Shown here: positions 9,343 to 18,089 of the stretch, piece after piece
Layout: every line of letters begins with the position of its first letter
How positions within the stretch are numbered: position 1 is the stretch's first letter
From: Cohnella caldifontis
GTDB lineage: Bacteria; Bacillota; Bacilli; Paenibacillales; Paenibacillaceae
Reading direction: 5' to 3'
Length of the DNA stretch: 64,000 nucleotides
NCBI RefSeq assembly: GCF_029360585.1
Contig: NZ_JAQZSJ010000004.1
Location: 186,001 to 250,000 of the forward strand
Notes under the pieces: generated by a model
The model's database searches: none
What the model was told of the DNA's origin: nothing
Seen by the model: only the letters and a program-made list of their open reading frames with translations
Made by a program: the position numbers and the translations under genes

Positions 9343-10911
9343 TTACTGTCCCGAGGCTTCGCCGAAGCTGCGCCCGCTGAGCAGCGCCGCGTTGCACGCC
9401 GAGACGTACGCCCGCGCCGCGGCCAGGATGATATCCCGGTCGACCGCCGTCCCTTGGTGCCGGGCACCCTGGTACTGCACGGTCACGACCGCTTCCCCGA
9501 AGGCGCCTTCTCCCGTGGACAGGGAGTGCAGCTCCAAATCCTCGAACTCGGCCTCTACCGGCACCGCCTGGCGAATGCAGTGGATGACCGCTTCCAGCGG
9601 CCCTTCGCCCGAAGCGGCGTACGAGGCCTCCGATCCGTCTTCGTTCCTCCGGATCGTGACGGAAGCGATCCGGGTGCGCTGCGTGCCCGCCAGCACCTGG
9701 AGATCGAGCAGCGCGTAAGGCTCCGCCGCGACGCCCGACGATTCCCCGACCAGCTTCAGCAGCACGTCGTCGGTGACGATTTTCAGCTCGTCGGCCGTGG
9801 CCTTGAACCGCCGGTACAAATCTTCCAGCTCTTGATCGGCCAACCGGAAGCCGTATTCGGCCACCCGATGCTTGATCGCATGGCGGCCGGAGTGCTTGCC
9901 CAGGACGATCATGCTGCGGGGGATGCCCATCGCTTCCGGATCCATGATCTCGTACGTGTTGCGGTTTTTCAGCAAGCCGTCCTGGTGGATGCCCGATTCG
10001 TGCTGGAACGCGTTGCGGCCGACGATCGGCTTGTTGTAGGCGATCGGCACGTGCATCGTGCGGCTGACGAGGCGGGACGTCTCGTAAATCTGGTCCGCGC
10101 GGATCCCGGTTTCGACGCCGAGGGACTCTCCCCGCGTCTGGATCGCCATGACCAACTCCTCCAGCGAGCAGTTGCCGGCGCGTTCGCCGATGCCGTTCAC
10201 GCAAACCTCCACTTGGGCGACTCCGTGGCGGATGGCCGCGAGGCTGTTGGCGACGGCCAGCCCCAAGTCGTTATGGCAATGCGTGCTGTACGCGATCCGA
10301 TCCCCGCCCCGCACGTTGCGGCGGATGCGCTCGAACAGCGGACCGAACTCCTCCGGCAGCGCGTAGCCCATCGTGTCGGGCACGTTGATGACCGTCGCCC
10401 CTTCGTCGATCGCCGACTCGATGACGCGGTACAGGAATTCCTCGCTCGACCGGGAGGCGTCCATCGGGGAAAACTCGATTTCGTCCACGAATTGCTTGCC
10501 GTACGCCACCATGGAGCGAATGGTTTGGATCACCTCGTCCTGCGTTTTGCGCAGCTGGAAATCGAGGTGGATTTGCGAAGCCGAAATGAACAGGTGCAAA
10601 CGGCGGCGCGCGGCTTCCCGGGTGGCGGCGACGGCGGCGTCGATGTCGTCCCGGACGCAGCGGGCGAAACCGCAGATTTCCACGCCTTGCAGCTCCCGGG
10701 AAATTTGCCGGATCGCCTGGAATTCGCCCGGGCTGGAAATCGCGAAGCCGGGCTCGATGACGTCGACGCCCAGCCGGGCCAATTGGCGGGCGATGACGAT
10801 TTTCTGCTCCGGACGGATGGAGGCGCCGGGCGCTTGCTCGCCGTCGCGAAGCGTCGTGTCGAAAATGCGGATGCGGCGTTTGGACGATTGGTTTTCGCGG
10901 GTTTCGGACAT
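9343..10911 (-). CDS. leuA: 2-isopropylmalate synthase
   Basis: Condenses acetyl-CoA with 2-oxoisovalerate, the committed step of leucine synthesis; 522 aa, normal length. Seen: 'FDTTLRDGEQAPGASI' near residue 17 (catalytic and metal-binding DTTLRDGEQ), 'STHCHNDLGLAVAN' (metal ligands), 'VNGIGERAGN', and a C-terminal LeuA allosteric domain from about residue 395. It stands alone, without the other leu or ilv genes, between convergent terminators and its own T-box leader. The codon 'FDTTLRDGE' and 'GERAGN' set favours LeuA over homocitrate or citramalate synthase, and the leucine T-boxes agree. Confidence 0.95.
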   Translation of the reverse strand: MSETRENQSSKRRIRIFDTTLRDGEQAPGASIRPEQKIVIARQLARLGVDVIEPGFAISSPGEFQAIRQISRELQGVEICGFARCVRDDIDAAVAATREAARRRLHLFISASQIHLDFQLRKTQDEVIQTIRSMVAYGKQFVDEIEFSPMDASRSSEEFLYRVIESAIDEGATVINVPDTMGYALPEEFGPLFERIRRNVRGGDRIAYSTHCHNDLGLAVANSLAAIRHGVAQVEVCVNGIGERAGNCSLEELVMAIQTRGESLGVETGIRADQIYETSRLVSRTMHVPIAYNKPIVGRNAFQHESGIHQDGLLKNRNTYEIMDPEAMGIPRSMIVLGKHSGRHAIKHRVAEYGFRLADQELEDLYRRFKATADELKIVTDDVLLKLVGESSGVAAEPYALLDLQVLAGTQRTRIASVTIRRNEDGSEASYAASGEGPLEAVIHCIRQAVPVEAEFEDLELHSLSTGEGAFGEAVVTVQYQGARHQGTAVDRDIILAAARAYVSACNAALLSGRSFGEASGQ

Positions 10912-10953
10912 GAGGAGTGCCTCCTTCGAAATGGGTGATGTTCCGGAGACGGC

Positions 10954-11290
10954 AAAAAGCCCGCCGTCTCTCCATTGGGCAAGAGACGACGGGCCTTATG
11001 GCCGCCGCGGTACCACTCTGCTTGGAGGATTTCGCCTTCCGGTCGGCGAAACCGTTCTCCCTCTCGTGCGCCGATCCGCGCTGTCCGGACAGCGAAAATC
11101 GGCGAGCGCCCGATATCGGGGGCCGGCCGTAACGGGATCAAGGGCTTCTCGAGCCGCTGCCGCTTCCAGCGTGCAGGCGTCTTGCGCTGCCGGTTCACCC
11201 GTTCCGCTCCCGGACGAGTTCGGAGGCCTCTTCGGCTGCGTCGCACCGACCCGCAGCTCTCTGAATTCCAAGGCATCTCCTACTGCTTCC
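10954..11290 (-). promoter_or_regulatory. Leucine T-box leader, promoter-distal copy
   Basis: tRNA-sensing leader of leuA. The 14-base T-box core AGAGTGGTACCGCGG lies at 11005-11019 (minus strand), followed by a terminator (10954-10996, GC stem then TTTTT). Upstream is a stem-I-like region with the AGTAG element and the GGTGCGACGC distal loop. The likely specifier codon is CTC (Leu) at 11216-11218, in the context GAACTCGTCC. A second, similar T-box precedes it. Stem boundaries were judged by eye. Confidence 0.9.
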
Positions 11291-11334
11291 GTTCATCGCG
11301 TTGTTTATGGGTTCGCGGGGGCCGGGAAAAACAG

Positions 11335-11630
11335 AAAAGCCCGCGCGTCTCTTCTGCAAGAGACGGCGGGCGTTACGGCCAACCGCGGTACCACTCTGCT
11401 TGACGCGTTTCTCAACGGAACACGCGTCCACCTCGTCGACCCGATCACGGGGGTTAACCGTTTCGGCGTACGCGCCGGGCGGCATCCAACCTGCCCTTGT
11501 TCCGCCGAACCGCTCCCAGGCGAGCTTCGGGTTCCCTTCCGCCGCGTTGCACCGTCCCGCGGCTCTCTGGTGTCCGGGACTTCCCTACTGTTCCTGATCT
11601 TCGCGTTTGCTGTCTGATATTCCCTTCCGG
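11335..11630 (-). promoter_or_regulatory. Leucine T-box leader, promoter-proximal copy
   Basis: First of two tandem T-boxes before leuA. The core AGAGTGGTACCGCGG lies at 11383-11397 and the terminator at 11335-11373 (GCCCGC...GCGGGC, then TTTT). Stem-I features are AGTAGGGA, GGTGCAACGCGG and a CTC specifier at 11522-11524 (GAAGCTCGCC). The two copies resemble each other in all these elements, as expected of a duplication, but their variable regions differ. Both terminators must be read through for leuA expression. Confidence 0.9.
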
Positions 11631-11641
11631 GATTGGACTTG

Positions 11642-11670
11642 ATTATAATTTCCGCTATCGGATCTGTCAA
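11642..11670 (-). promoter_or_regulatory. leuA promoter (sigma-A type)
   Basis: Minus-strand TTGACA (11665-11670), a 17-bp spacer and TATAAT (11642-11647): both hexamers match consensus. Transcription would start near 11635, just before the first T-box. Confidence 0.9.
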
Positions 11671-11683
11671 TACGCACGGAACG

Positions 11684-12088
11684 TTATTTTTCCAAAACCC
11701 GCTTGAGCGAAAGCAGATCGCTTCGCACCATTTCCGCGTCCCGCTTGAACTGCGCTTCCGTCACGCCTTCCCTGCGGAACAGCGTGAAGAGCACCTCGCT
11801 CCCCGTTCCGTTCGGGATGACGCGCATCGGGTTGACGAACGTTTCCCCGGTTTCCAGACGGATCCGATGGTCCAGCACCCCGTATGGATTGGATTCGACG
11901 TAACGAAGTCCCATGGTGCCTTCGGCGGCCGTCTCCAGGATCCATTCGTCCTCCGCAGGGCGCGCGGACACGCAGAACGACGTCAGCCATTCCGGCGAAT
12001 TCGCGGGATTCGCGGCATATTCGTATACGTCTTGCGGCGGGCTCTCGATCGATACGCTGATCGTGACGGCTTGCATGGTCGAGGACAT
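11684..12088 (-). CDS. SRPBCC family protein
   Basis: A 134-aa START/Bet v1-like fold protein. The pattern 'VTISVSIESPPQDVYEYAANPANSPEWL' at the N-terminus (strand, then the helix after PP..VY.Y..NP.N...W) is typical of polyketide-cyclase-like SRPBCC proteins, which bind small hydrophobic ligands. The ATG at 12088 follows AGGAG. It lies 66 bp after an AraC-family gene in the same orientation, and the two may form an operon. The ligand cannot be inferred. Confidence 0.75.
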   Translation of the reverse strand: MSSTMQAVTISVSIESPPQDVYEYAANPANSPEWLTSFCVSARPAEDEWILETAAEGTMGLRYVESNPYGVLDHRIRLETGETFVNPMRVIPNGTGSEVLFTLFRREGVTEAQFKRDAEMVRSDLLSLKRVLEK

Positions 12089-12154
12089 CGGGCATTCTCC
12101 TGTTCATAAGGGGGATGGTCGGCACAGCCTGCCTTGGCTGGCCGCGATCCCATT

Positions 12155-13042
12155 TTACGGGAAAGGCGACCCCGATCTCTTGGATAAATCGGACATGCCG
12201 CGGAATTCCCGGAAGGCCGCGGTCGGAGAAGCGCCGTAAAACCGTTTGAATTCGCGGTTCAGGTGGGACTGGTCGTAAAAGCCCCGATCCAGCGCGAGCG
12301 CCAGCCAATCCGGGCGGCCCTCCCCGCCGATTTGCCGCAACACGGTTTGGAATCTCACGATTTCGCAGAACGTCTTGGGGTTCGCCCCGATCCAGCGATC
12401 GAATTTCCGGTTCATTTGCCGCGAGCTGATCCCTTCCGCCGCCGCCAACTCCGTCACGCCGACGTTGCCGCCGGATCGGAAGATCCGAAACAGCAGGTTT
12501 CCCATCGTATCGTCCACCGGACTGCCTGACGCCTGCAGCCGCGAGAGCAGGAAACGTTCCGCTGCCCGGACTTTGCCATCCATGTTTTCCGACTCGAAAA
12601 TCCGCTCCGCGATCCCTTTCCCGAAGCCGGGCCACGCCTCATCCAAGGGAAGCAGCATCCCCGAGAATTCGGACAAAGGGAATCGCAGGAACGGAAACGC
12701 CCCACCGGGAAAAAAGCGGATGCCGAACTTCACGGCCGGGCGATCCGCGCGGTACTCGATCGCGAAAGGCCGCTCGTCGAATCCGGCGTACCGAATCCGG
12801 CAGCGGCGGTGGAGGAGCTCATATTCGAACAGGATGTCGGTGCAACCGTCCGGCAGCACCCGATCGATCGCCTCGTCATCCCCAGGGTGGGCGGTCGGTC
12901 CCGAACTTGCCGGTTCCGACAACCAATAGCAGGCGACGTACGGTCGAAGCGCGGGAGAAGGCAGCCTTTCCGCATAACGGTACGCCGGGACGCGACCGTT
13001 CGCCTGAACGGGCCGGAACAGCGGATGCAAAGCGGCTAACAC
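12155..13042 (-). CDS. AraC family transcriptional regulator
   Basis: A 295-aa regulator. The N-terminal domain ('LRPYVACYWLSEP', 'VLPDGCTDILFEY') is the ligand-sensing type found in many AraC proteins with a 'PDGC.D' motif. The C-terminal 100 residues hold two helix-turn-helix motifs: 'GVTELAAAEGISSRQMNRKF' and 'LALALDRGFYDQSHLNREFK', followed by the usual 'FYGASPTAAFRE'. It starts at GTG 13042 after AAGGAGG. It is followed by the SRPBCC gene, a possible target. Confidence 0.9.
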   Translation of the reverse strand: MLAALHPLFRPVQANGRVPAYRYAERLPSPALRPYVACYWLSEPASSGPTAHPGDDEAIDRVLPDGCTDILFEYELLHRRCRIRYAGFDERPFAIEYRADRPAVKFGIRFFPGGAFPFLRFPLSEFSGMLLPLDEAWPGFGKGIAERIFESENMDGKVRAAERFLLSRLQASGSPVDDTMGNLLFRIFRSGGNVGVTELAAAEGISSRQMNRKFDRWIGANPKTFCEIVRFQTVLRQIGGEGRPDWLALALDRGFYDQSHLNREFKRFYGASPTAAFREFRGMSDLSKRSGSPFP

Positions 13043-13073
13043 GGCGAAACCTCCTTCCCGGGCAGCGGTCCGT

Positions 13074-14126
13074 TCACTCCGAAGCGACGGACCACGCTTC
13101 CAGCGGCATCTGGGGATCGGCTTTCAAGTCCAGCGGGGAGAACTCCCCGCGCCGCCATTTCAAGTCCGCGGCGGCGGCGATCATGGCGGCGTTGTCGGTG
13201 CACAGGGACAACGGCGGAACGAGCAGCGGCACGCCGGCTTCCCCGCAGAGGCGGGAGAGCCGCTCCCGCAGCCCGCGGTTCGCCGCTACGCCTCCGCAGA
13301 GCAGCACCTGCCGGACGCCGAATTCCGCCGCCGCCCGCATCGCTTTTCCCGTCACCACGTCGATGACCGATTCTTGGAACCCTCTGGCCAGCGACGCGAA
13401 ATTGACCGTCTCCCCTTTCATGCGGGAGCGGTTGATCTCGGCCAGTACGGCAGATTTCAGCCCGCTGAAGCTGAAATCGTACGATTCGGGCTCGAGCCAG
13501 GCCCGCGGCAGCTCGATTTCGCCTTCCGCTTCGGCCGCCAGCCGATCCACGTGGGGCCCGCCGGGATACGGAAAATGGAGCGCCCGCGCCACCTTGTCGT
13601 ACGCTTCGCCGACCGCGTCGTCCCGGGTACGCCCGATGATCCGGAAGCGGCCTTCGCTCTCCAGCAGCACCAGCTCGGTATGCCCGCCGGACACGACGAG
13701 CGCGAGCGCGGGGTAATGGATTTCCCCGACCAGCCGGTTCGCGTAAATGTGGCCGGCGATATGATGGGTGCCGATCAGCGGCACGTCCAGCGCCATCGCC
13801 AGGCTTTTGGCCGCCACCACGCCGACCAGCAAAGCGCCTACCAGCCCCGGTCCCTGCGTGACCGCCACCGCGTCCACGTCCGCGAGACCGATGCCGGATT
13901 TCCGGAGCGCCTCCTCCAAAATGACCGTGATGCTTTCCACGTGTTTGCGCGAAGCGATCTCCGGCACGACGCCCCCGAACTGCCGATGGGTGTCGATCTG
14001 GCTGGACACGAGGTTGGCCAGCACTTCCCGGCCGTTCCTCACGACCGCCGCCGACGTTTCGTCGCAGCTCGTCTCGATCGCCAGCAAATGGTAGTCCCGT
14101 GCCCCGGGCGTTTGCGTTCCGCCCAT
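13074..14126 (-). CDS. tsaD: tRNA N6-adenosine threonylcarbamoyltransferase TsaD
   Basis: Transfers the threonylcarbamoyl group to A37 of tRNAs reading ANN codons (t6A), with TsaB and TsaE; 350 aa. Motifs: 'AIETSCDETSAAVV', 'DTHRQFGGVVPEIASRKH', the metal-binding 'HHIAGHIYAN', 'VSGGHTELV', and the C-terminal 'CGGVAANRGLRERL' and 'CTDNAAMIA'. The ATG at 14126 is chosen because GGAGGGG lies 7 bases before it and it overlaps the rimI stop (TGATG). A GTG at 14129 is an alternative. The order thiL-tsaE-tsaB-rimI-tsaD is the common Firmicute one. Confidence 0.97.
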   Translation of the reverse strand: MGGTQTPGARDYHLLAIETSCDETSAAVVRNGREVLANLVSSQIDTHRQFGGVVPEIASRKHVESITVILEEALRKSGIGLADVDAVAVTQGPGLVGALLVGVVAAKSLAMALDVPLIGTHHIAGHIYANRLVGEIHYPALALVVSGGHTELVLLESEGRFRIIGRTRDDAVGEAYDKVARALHFPYPGGPHVDRLAAEAEGEIELPRAWLEPESYDFSFSGLKSAVLAEINRSRMKGETVNFASLARGFQESVIDVVTGKAMRAAAEFGVRQVLLCGGVAANRGLRERLSRLCGEAGVPLLVPPLSLCTDNAAMIAAAADLKWRRGEFSPLDLKADPQMPLEAWSVASE

Positions 14127-14662
14127 CACGACGCCCCTCCTTTCGGCCGGCGCGGGCTGCCGGCGGCTTGCGCATCCGCCTCTTCGTCCGTCGGCTCCAG
14201 CTCGGCCCACATGATGAGCGCGTCCTCTTGATTATCCGAATAATAGTTCGGCCGCACGCCGGATTCGTAGAAGCCGAGCTTGCGGTACAACGATTGGGCC
14301 CGGTCGTTCGTCACCCGCACCTCGAGCGTCATGCGCTTGGCCCCGAACCAAACGGCGGTCCGCATCATTTCGCGCAGCAGCCTTTCGCCCAGCCCTTGCC
14401 CCCGGTAAGGCTCGCGCACCGCGATGTTCGTGACGTGCGCTTCGTCGACGATCAGCCACATCCCGCCGTAACCGAGAATCGCGCCGTCCCGCTCCATCAC
14501 CATGTACCGCGCGAAATGGTTCTGCGTGAGTTCCGTCCGGAACGCTTCCTCCGACCACGGAGCCGTGAACGATTCCCGTTCGATCCGGACGATCGTTCCG
14601 ATATCCCCGAGCGTCATGCTGCGGAAAACGACTTCCGTTCCTTGTTTCTCCCACTCCGCCAT
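14126..14662 (-). CDS. rimI: Ribosomal protein alanine N-acetyltransferase RimI
   Basis: GNAT-fold acetyltransferase (178 aa) predicted to acetylate the N-terminal Ala of ribosomal protein S18. The acetyl-CoA loop is 'YRGQGLGERLLREMM', preceded by 'THVTNIAVREP' and followed by 'LEVRVTNDRAQSLYRKLGF', all typical of RimI. The ATG at 14662 has GGGGGG 7 bases upstream; a TTG six bases earlier overlaps the tsaB stop. The C-terminal extension of about 20 residues, rich in Ala and Pro, is not part of the fold. It sits inside the t6A gene cluster, as in B. subtilis. Confidence 0.93.
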   Translation of the reverse strand: MAEWEKQGTEVVFRSMTLGDIGTIVRIERESFTAPWSEEAFRTELTQNHFARYMVMERDGAILGYGGMWLIVDEAHVTNIAVREPYRGQGLGERLLREMMRTAVWFGAKRMTLEVRVTNDRAQSLYRKLGFYESGVRPNYYSDNQEDALIMWAELEPTDEEADAQAAGSPRRPKGGAS

Positions 14663-14664
14663 GA

Positions 14665-15459
14665 TCAATCCCCCCGGGCCCGTGCCGCCAGAAGCTTGGC
14701 TTCCGCCTCCGCCAGCTGCGTGTAATTGGGGACGAACGCATGGATTTCGTCCCGCTCCCCGCGGCGCAGCCTTTCGGCCGCGAGTTCGGCGACGGAGACG
14801 GCCTCCATCGCATGCGGAACCAAGCGAATCGCCGGACCGGTTTCATTGCCGGCACCGAACGCCGCTTCCAGCTGAGGCCCGATTTCGCCAGCCGCCAAAA
14901 TGGCGGGAGCAGGCCCCATGCCGGCTGCGGCTTCCGTCCGAAGCTGCTCTGCCCATTCGGCGGCCAGGCGTATCCCGTCCGCGTCCAACCGCTCCCAGCG
15001 CCCGGAGGCGTCCGCGAGAAAACGCGCCGTATAGACTTGGCCGCGCCGGGCGTCCATCACCGGGACGAGCCAGACGGGGCCGGCAATCGAACCGCCCGCG
15101 TTTTCCTTATACGTCCTCCAAGCCCCGAGCGCCAACGCCTCCAGACTGGAGACGCCCAGCAGCGTTTTCCCCCAAGCCCAGGCCAGCGTTTTGCCGACGG
15201 AAACGGCGATCCGCACCCCCGTATAGGAGCCGGGGCCCTGCCCCACGGCGATGGCGCCGAGCGAATCCGGAGATACTCCGCATTCCTTAAGCAGCGCTTG
15301 GATTTCGGGCACGATGAGCACGGAATGGTTCCGCTCCGCGAACGATTGGACGGAGCCGAGCGTTTCGCCATCCCGGACGACCGCAGCCGCCAGCGAAGCC
15401 GTGGACGTTTCGATCGCCAGCACCGTTGCCGAAGCGGGTGGGGCGTAGGTGTCGCTCAT
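14665..15459 (-). CDS. tsaB: tRNA t6A biosynthesis protein TsaB
   Basis: Actin-like ATPase-fold partner of TsaD, needed for t6A formation; 264 aa. Motifs: 'VLAIETSTASLAAAVV' at the N-terminus and 'IAVGQGPGSYTGVRIAVSVGKTLAW', which is diagnostic of TsaB. It lacks the HxxxH metal motif of TsaD, as expected. It starts at ATG 15459, which overlaps the tsaE stop by ATGA. The C-terminus 'FVPNYTQLAEAEAKLLAARA' fits the family. Confidence 0.95.
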   Translation of the reverse strand: MSDTYAPPASATVLAIETSTASLAAAVVRDGETLGSVQSFAERNHSVLIVPEIQALLKECGVSPDSLGAIAVGQGPGSYTGVRIAVSVGKTLAWAWGKTLLGVSSLEALALGAWRTYKENAGGSIAGPVWLVPVMDARRGQVYTARFLADASGRWERLDADGIRLAAEWAEQLRTEAAAGMGPAPAILAAGEIGPQLEAAFGAGNETGPAIRLVPHAMEAVSVAELAAERLRRGERDEIHAFVPNYTQLAEAEAKLLAARARGD

Positions 15460-15965
15460 GATTCGGCATCCTCCTCCGGCGTTAAGCCCAGCTGCAAGCA
15501 CCATTCCCCGTAACGTCCGCCGACCGGGCGGCAGCGAAGCCGCCGGGACGTCGGGCCGGTGTGCTCCAGCACGATGTGGAGGCGTTCCGGAGGCAGGATC
15601 GGCTCGATCAAAGAAGCCCATTCCACCAGCGTAACGCCTTCCCCCATGAAATATTCGTCCAGTCCGAGCTCGTCCGCTTCCTCCAAGGAGAGCCGGTAAA
15701 CGTCCATATGGTAGAACGGCAGCCTGCCGCCCTCGTATTCCTTGATGATGGTGAACGTCGGGCTGTTCACCGTGCCGGGCACGCCGAGCGCGGCGGCGAA
15801 CGCCTGCGCGAAACGGGTCTTGCCGGCTCCGAGATCCCCGTCCAGCGCCAATACGGATCCCGGTTCCGCCTTCTCCGCCAAGGCCGCCGCGAAAGCCGCC
15901 GTATCTTCTTCGCTCTCCGCTTCGCGCACGTACCATGGGGTCCGGCCGTCGTTCCGTTCTGCCAT
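15456..15965 (-). CDS. tsaE: tRNA t6A biosynthesis ATPase TsaE
   Basis: P-loop ATPase of the t6A complex, 169 aa. Walker A 'LDGDLGAGKTRFAQAFA', then 'VNSPTFTIIKEYEG' and 'FYHMDVYRL', which are the TsaE signature, and 'VTLVEWA' near the C-terminus. The open frame extends upstream into thiL, but ATG 15965 is the first methionine at a sensible position, 8 bp after the thiL stop. It is slightly longer than usual because of its C-terminal tail. Confidence 0.95.
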   Translation of the reverse strand: MAERNDGRTPWYVREAESEEDTAAFAAALAEKAEPGSVLALDGDLGAGKTRFAQAFAAALGVPGTVNSPTFTIIKEYEGGRLPFYHMDVYRLSLEEADELGLDEYFMGEGVTLVEWASLIEPILPPERLHIVLEHTGPTSRRLRCRPVGGRYGEWCLQLGLTPEEDAES

Positions 15966-15972
15966 CGTCGCT

Positions 15973-16992
15973 TTATCCCTTCGCGAAATGATTGTACCCC
16001 CGCTTGTCCAGCGCCCGCTTGCGGCCTTCCGCCGTATGCAGCCAGACGCCGGCAGGCCCTTCCTCCGTCGTGCCGATGACGAAGAAGGGCAGGCCTTCCG
16101 CCCGGAACGCCTCCGCGATCCCCGGCGCATCCTCGCGCCTCGCCGTCCCCAGCAGGACGTAATCTTCCCCGCCGTATAAGATCCAGTCCAACGGCTCTCG
16201 CCGGCACGCCGCCGCATAGGACGCCAATTCGCCGGACATCGGCAAGGAAGCCTCCCGCAGCACGAGACGCAGGCCGGAGGCTTCGGCGATCTCCCACGCC
16301 TCGCTGGCCAGGCCGTCGCTGATGTCGTTGAGCGACGTCGCCCACCCCCGCTCCGCGAGCAAACGGCCCGCCCGGACCGAAGGGCGGGGCCTGCGGTGCG
16401 CGCGCACGAGCCGCTCCGGCGGGGGCGGAATCCGTGCCTCGCTTCCCGGGAGCAGGCCGAACAGCCCGCCTGCGGACAACCCCAGCGGTCCGGTGGCGAA
16501 CACGATTTCGTCCGGTCCCGCCCCGTCCCGTCCGACTGCCCGCCCGGACTCGACCGTTCCGGTTAACGCGACGGCGACGACCAGATGCTTCGGAGACGAG
16601 GTAGTGTCGCCGCCGATCACGGCGATGCCGTACTCTTCCGCGCAGGCGTAAAGCCCGTCGTACAGCGACCGAATCCGTTCCGTGCTCCACGCGGGCGGCA
16701 CGCTGACGGACACCATGGCGTGCCGGGGCACGCCGCCCATCGCCGCGATGTCGCTGACGTTCGATGCCAGCGCCTTGTATCCGATGTCCGCGTCCTCCAT
16801 CGTCTCGGGGAGGAAGTGGACTTCTTCCACCATCGTATCCATGGCCAGAAGCCAGTCGCAGCCTTCCGCCGCGGCGACCACCGCCGCGTCGTCCCCGATG
16901 CCGCGCTTGACCCCCAAAGCGGCCATCCGCTCCGTCGGCTGGCGGCCGGAGGTCCATCTGCGGATCCGCTCGAATTCGTCCGGTGACGGCAC
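15973..16992 (-). CDS. thiL: Thiamine-monophosphate kinase ThiL
   Basis: Phosphorylates thiamine phosphate to the diphosphate (339 aa, normal length). PurM-like fold motifs: 'GIGDDAAVV', 'DTMVEEVHF', 'GYKALASNVSDIAAMGG', 'GGDTTSSP', 'NDISDGLASE' and 'LYGGEDYVLL'. The start is GTG 16992 (protein begins VPSPDEFERI), with AAAGGGGAG upstream. It is the first gene of the run leading into the t6A genes. No thiamine riboswitch is evident in the about 115 bp upstream. Confidence 0.94.
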   Translation of the reverse strand: MPSPDEFERIRRWTSGRQPTERMAALGVKRGIGDDAAVVAAAEGCDWLLAMDTMVEEVHFLPETMEDADIGYKALASNVSDIAAMGGVPRHAMVSVSVPPAWSTERIRSLYDGLYACAEEYGIAVIGGDTTSSPKHLVVAVALTGTVESGRAVGRDGAGPDEIVFATGPLGLSAGGLFGLLPGSEARIPPPPERLVRAHRRPRPSVRAGRLLAERGWATSLNDISDGLASEAWEIAEASGLRLVLREASLPMSGELASYAAACRREPLDWILYGGEDYVLLGTARREDAPGIAEAFRAEGLPFFVIGTTEEGPAGVWLHTAEGRKRALDKRGYNHFAKG

Positions 16993-17050
16993 GACCGGCT
17001 CCCCTTTCGCCCAGTTTGTCCTTATTATATCGGGGCGGGTCCGAACATGC

Positions 17051-17076
17051 AAAACCCGCCCGGGAGGCCGGGCGGG
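17051..17076 (-). terminator. Terminator after the Gln/Ser-rich protein gene
   Basis: Perfect 9-bp GC stem (CCCGCCCGG / CCGGGCGGG, 4-base loop) followed on the minus strand by TTTT. It separates the gene at 17108 from thiL. Confidence 0.8.
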
Positions 17077-17107
17077 CTTATCGTCGAGCAACGTTGCTCG
17101 CGATCGG

Positions 17108-17932
17108 TTATTGGAAGGAACGGTAGCTGCCGCCGCTGATGGAGGACAGCATCGGGGACACGAAGCTCGTTCCGCTTTGCTCCGACTCGGATTGGAACGA
17201 CGAAGCGAAAGGACGGATCGAAGAGGACGATCCCGCCGCTCCGCTAAGCGACTGGGCGATCGAACCGATCGCGTTGCTGCCGGTCAGGTTCGACTGGCCG
17301 TTCGGTCCCAACTGGCCGGACTGGCCGAACGTTTGGCTCGATTGGCTCGACTGAAGGGATTGGCCGACGCCGGTCATTTGGCTCGCGATCGAACCGATCG
17401 CGTTGCTGCCGGACAGGTTGGATTGGCCGTTCGGTCCCAGTTGGCCGGATTGGCCGAACGACTGGTTTTGGCCGGACAGGCCGGACGGGTTCACGCCGGA
17501 TAGTTGGCCCGCGATGGAGCCGATATAGGACGTTCCGGACGGGTTCGATGGATTCGCGATGTTCCCGGCCAAGCTGCCCATCGTGCCGAAGGAACCGCCG
17601 GAGGCGCCGAATTGGTTGAACTGCCCCGGTTGGGAGAAGGTCGTGCCGAACGACTGCTGCCCCATCGTCATCCCGGAGGAATTGGCCATTTCGCGGCACA
17701 GGTTTTGCAGTTGGTTCATTTGCTGAATCGCCGTTTCATGCATGCGGATCATATGCTGGATTTGCTGCGCCGTTTGGCGTTCGCGCTGTACGAGGCGGTC
17801 AAGCTCGCGCGCGTTCTGCTCTTCGGTCTGCGCCATTTGATGGTACATTTGGGTGGACTGGTTCGTCTGGTTGATCAGTTGGCGGGTCATTTGCTCGCAC
17901 TGCGAAGCCAAGTTGCTCAAGTTCGAATACAC
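17108..17932 (-). CDS. Gln/Ser/Gly-rich repeat protein of unknown function
   Basis: A 274-aa protein I do not recognise. Residues 1-85 form a Gln-rich, probably coiled-coil helix ('QCEQMTRQLINQTNQSTQMY', 'RERQTAQQIQHMIRMHETAI'). From about 90 on it is low-complexity Gly/Ser/Gln/Asn. Two near-identical copies of 'FGQSGQLGPNGQSNL' followed by '(S/T)GSNAIGSIA' are seen, plus a shorter 'IGSIAGQLSG' relative. There is no signal peptide or membrane helix, and no Cys cluster. The make-up recalls spore coat or exosporium proteins of spore formers, but that is only an impression. The gene is monocistronic with its own terminator. Confidence 0.7.
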   Translation of the reverse strand: MYSNLSNLASQCEQMTRQLINQTNQSTQMYHQMAQTEEQNARELDRLVQRERQTAQQIQHMIRMHETAIQQMNQLQNLCREMANSSGMTMGQQSFGTTFSQPGQFNQFGASGGSFGTMGSLAGNIANPSNPSGTSYIGSIAGQLSGVNPSGLSGQNQSFGQSGQLGPNGQSNLSGSNAIGSIASQMTGVGQSLQSSQSSQTFGQSGQLGPNGQSNLTGSNAIGSIAQSLSGAAGSSSSIRPFASSFQSESEQSGTSFVSPMLSSISGGSYRSFQ

Positions 17933-18033
17933 GGATTCAGCTTCCCTTCGTTTTTTGGTCGGTTTGAAAACCTCGCATAGTATGCCGAAGGGGAGCCAGA
18001 ATTATGCAAAAAATTTCTAGCGCCGCCTGCCGC

Positions 18034-18063
18034 AAAAAAGGGCGCCCCTCCAAGGGAGCGCCC
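18034..18063 (-). terminator. Terminator after the aldo-keto reductase gene
   Basis: GGGCGCCCCT / AGGGAGCGCCC hairpin followed on the minus strand by TTTTTT. It ends the ABC transporter-uxuA-reductase operon. Confidence 0.85.
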
Positions 18064-18089
18064 CCGAATCCGCAGTTGTCCGACACGAC

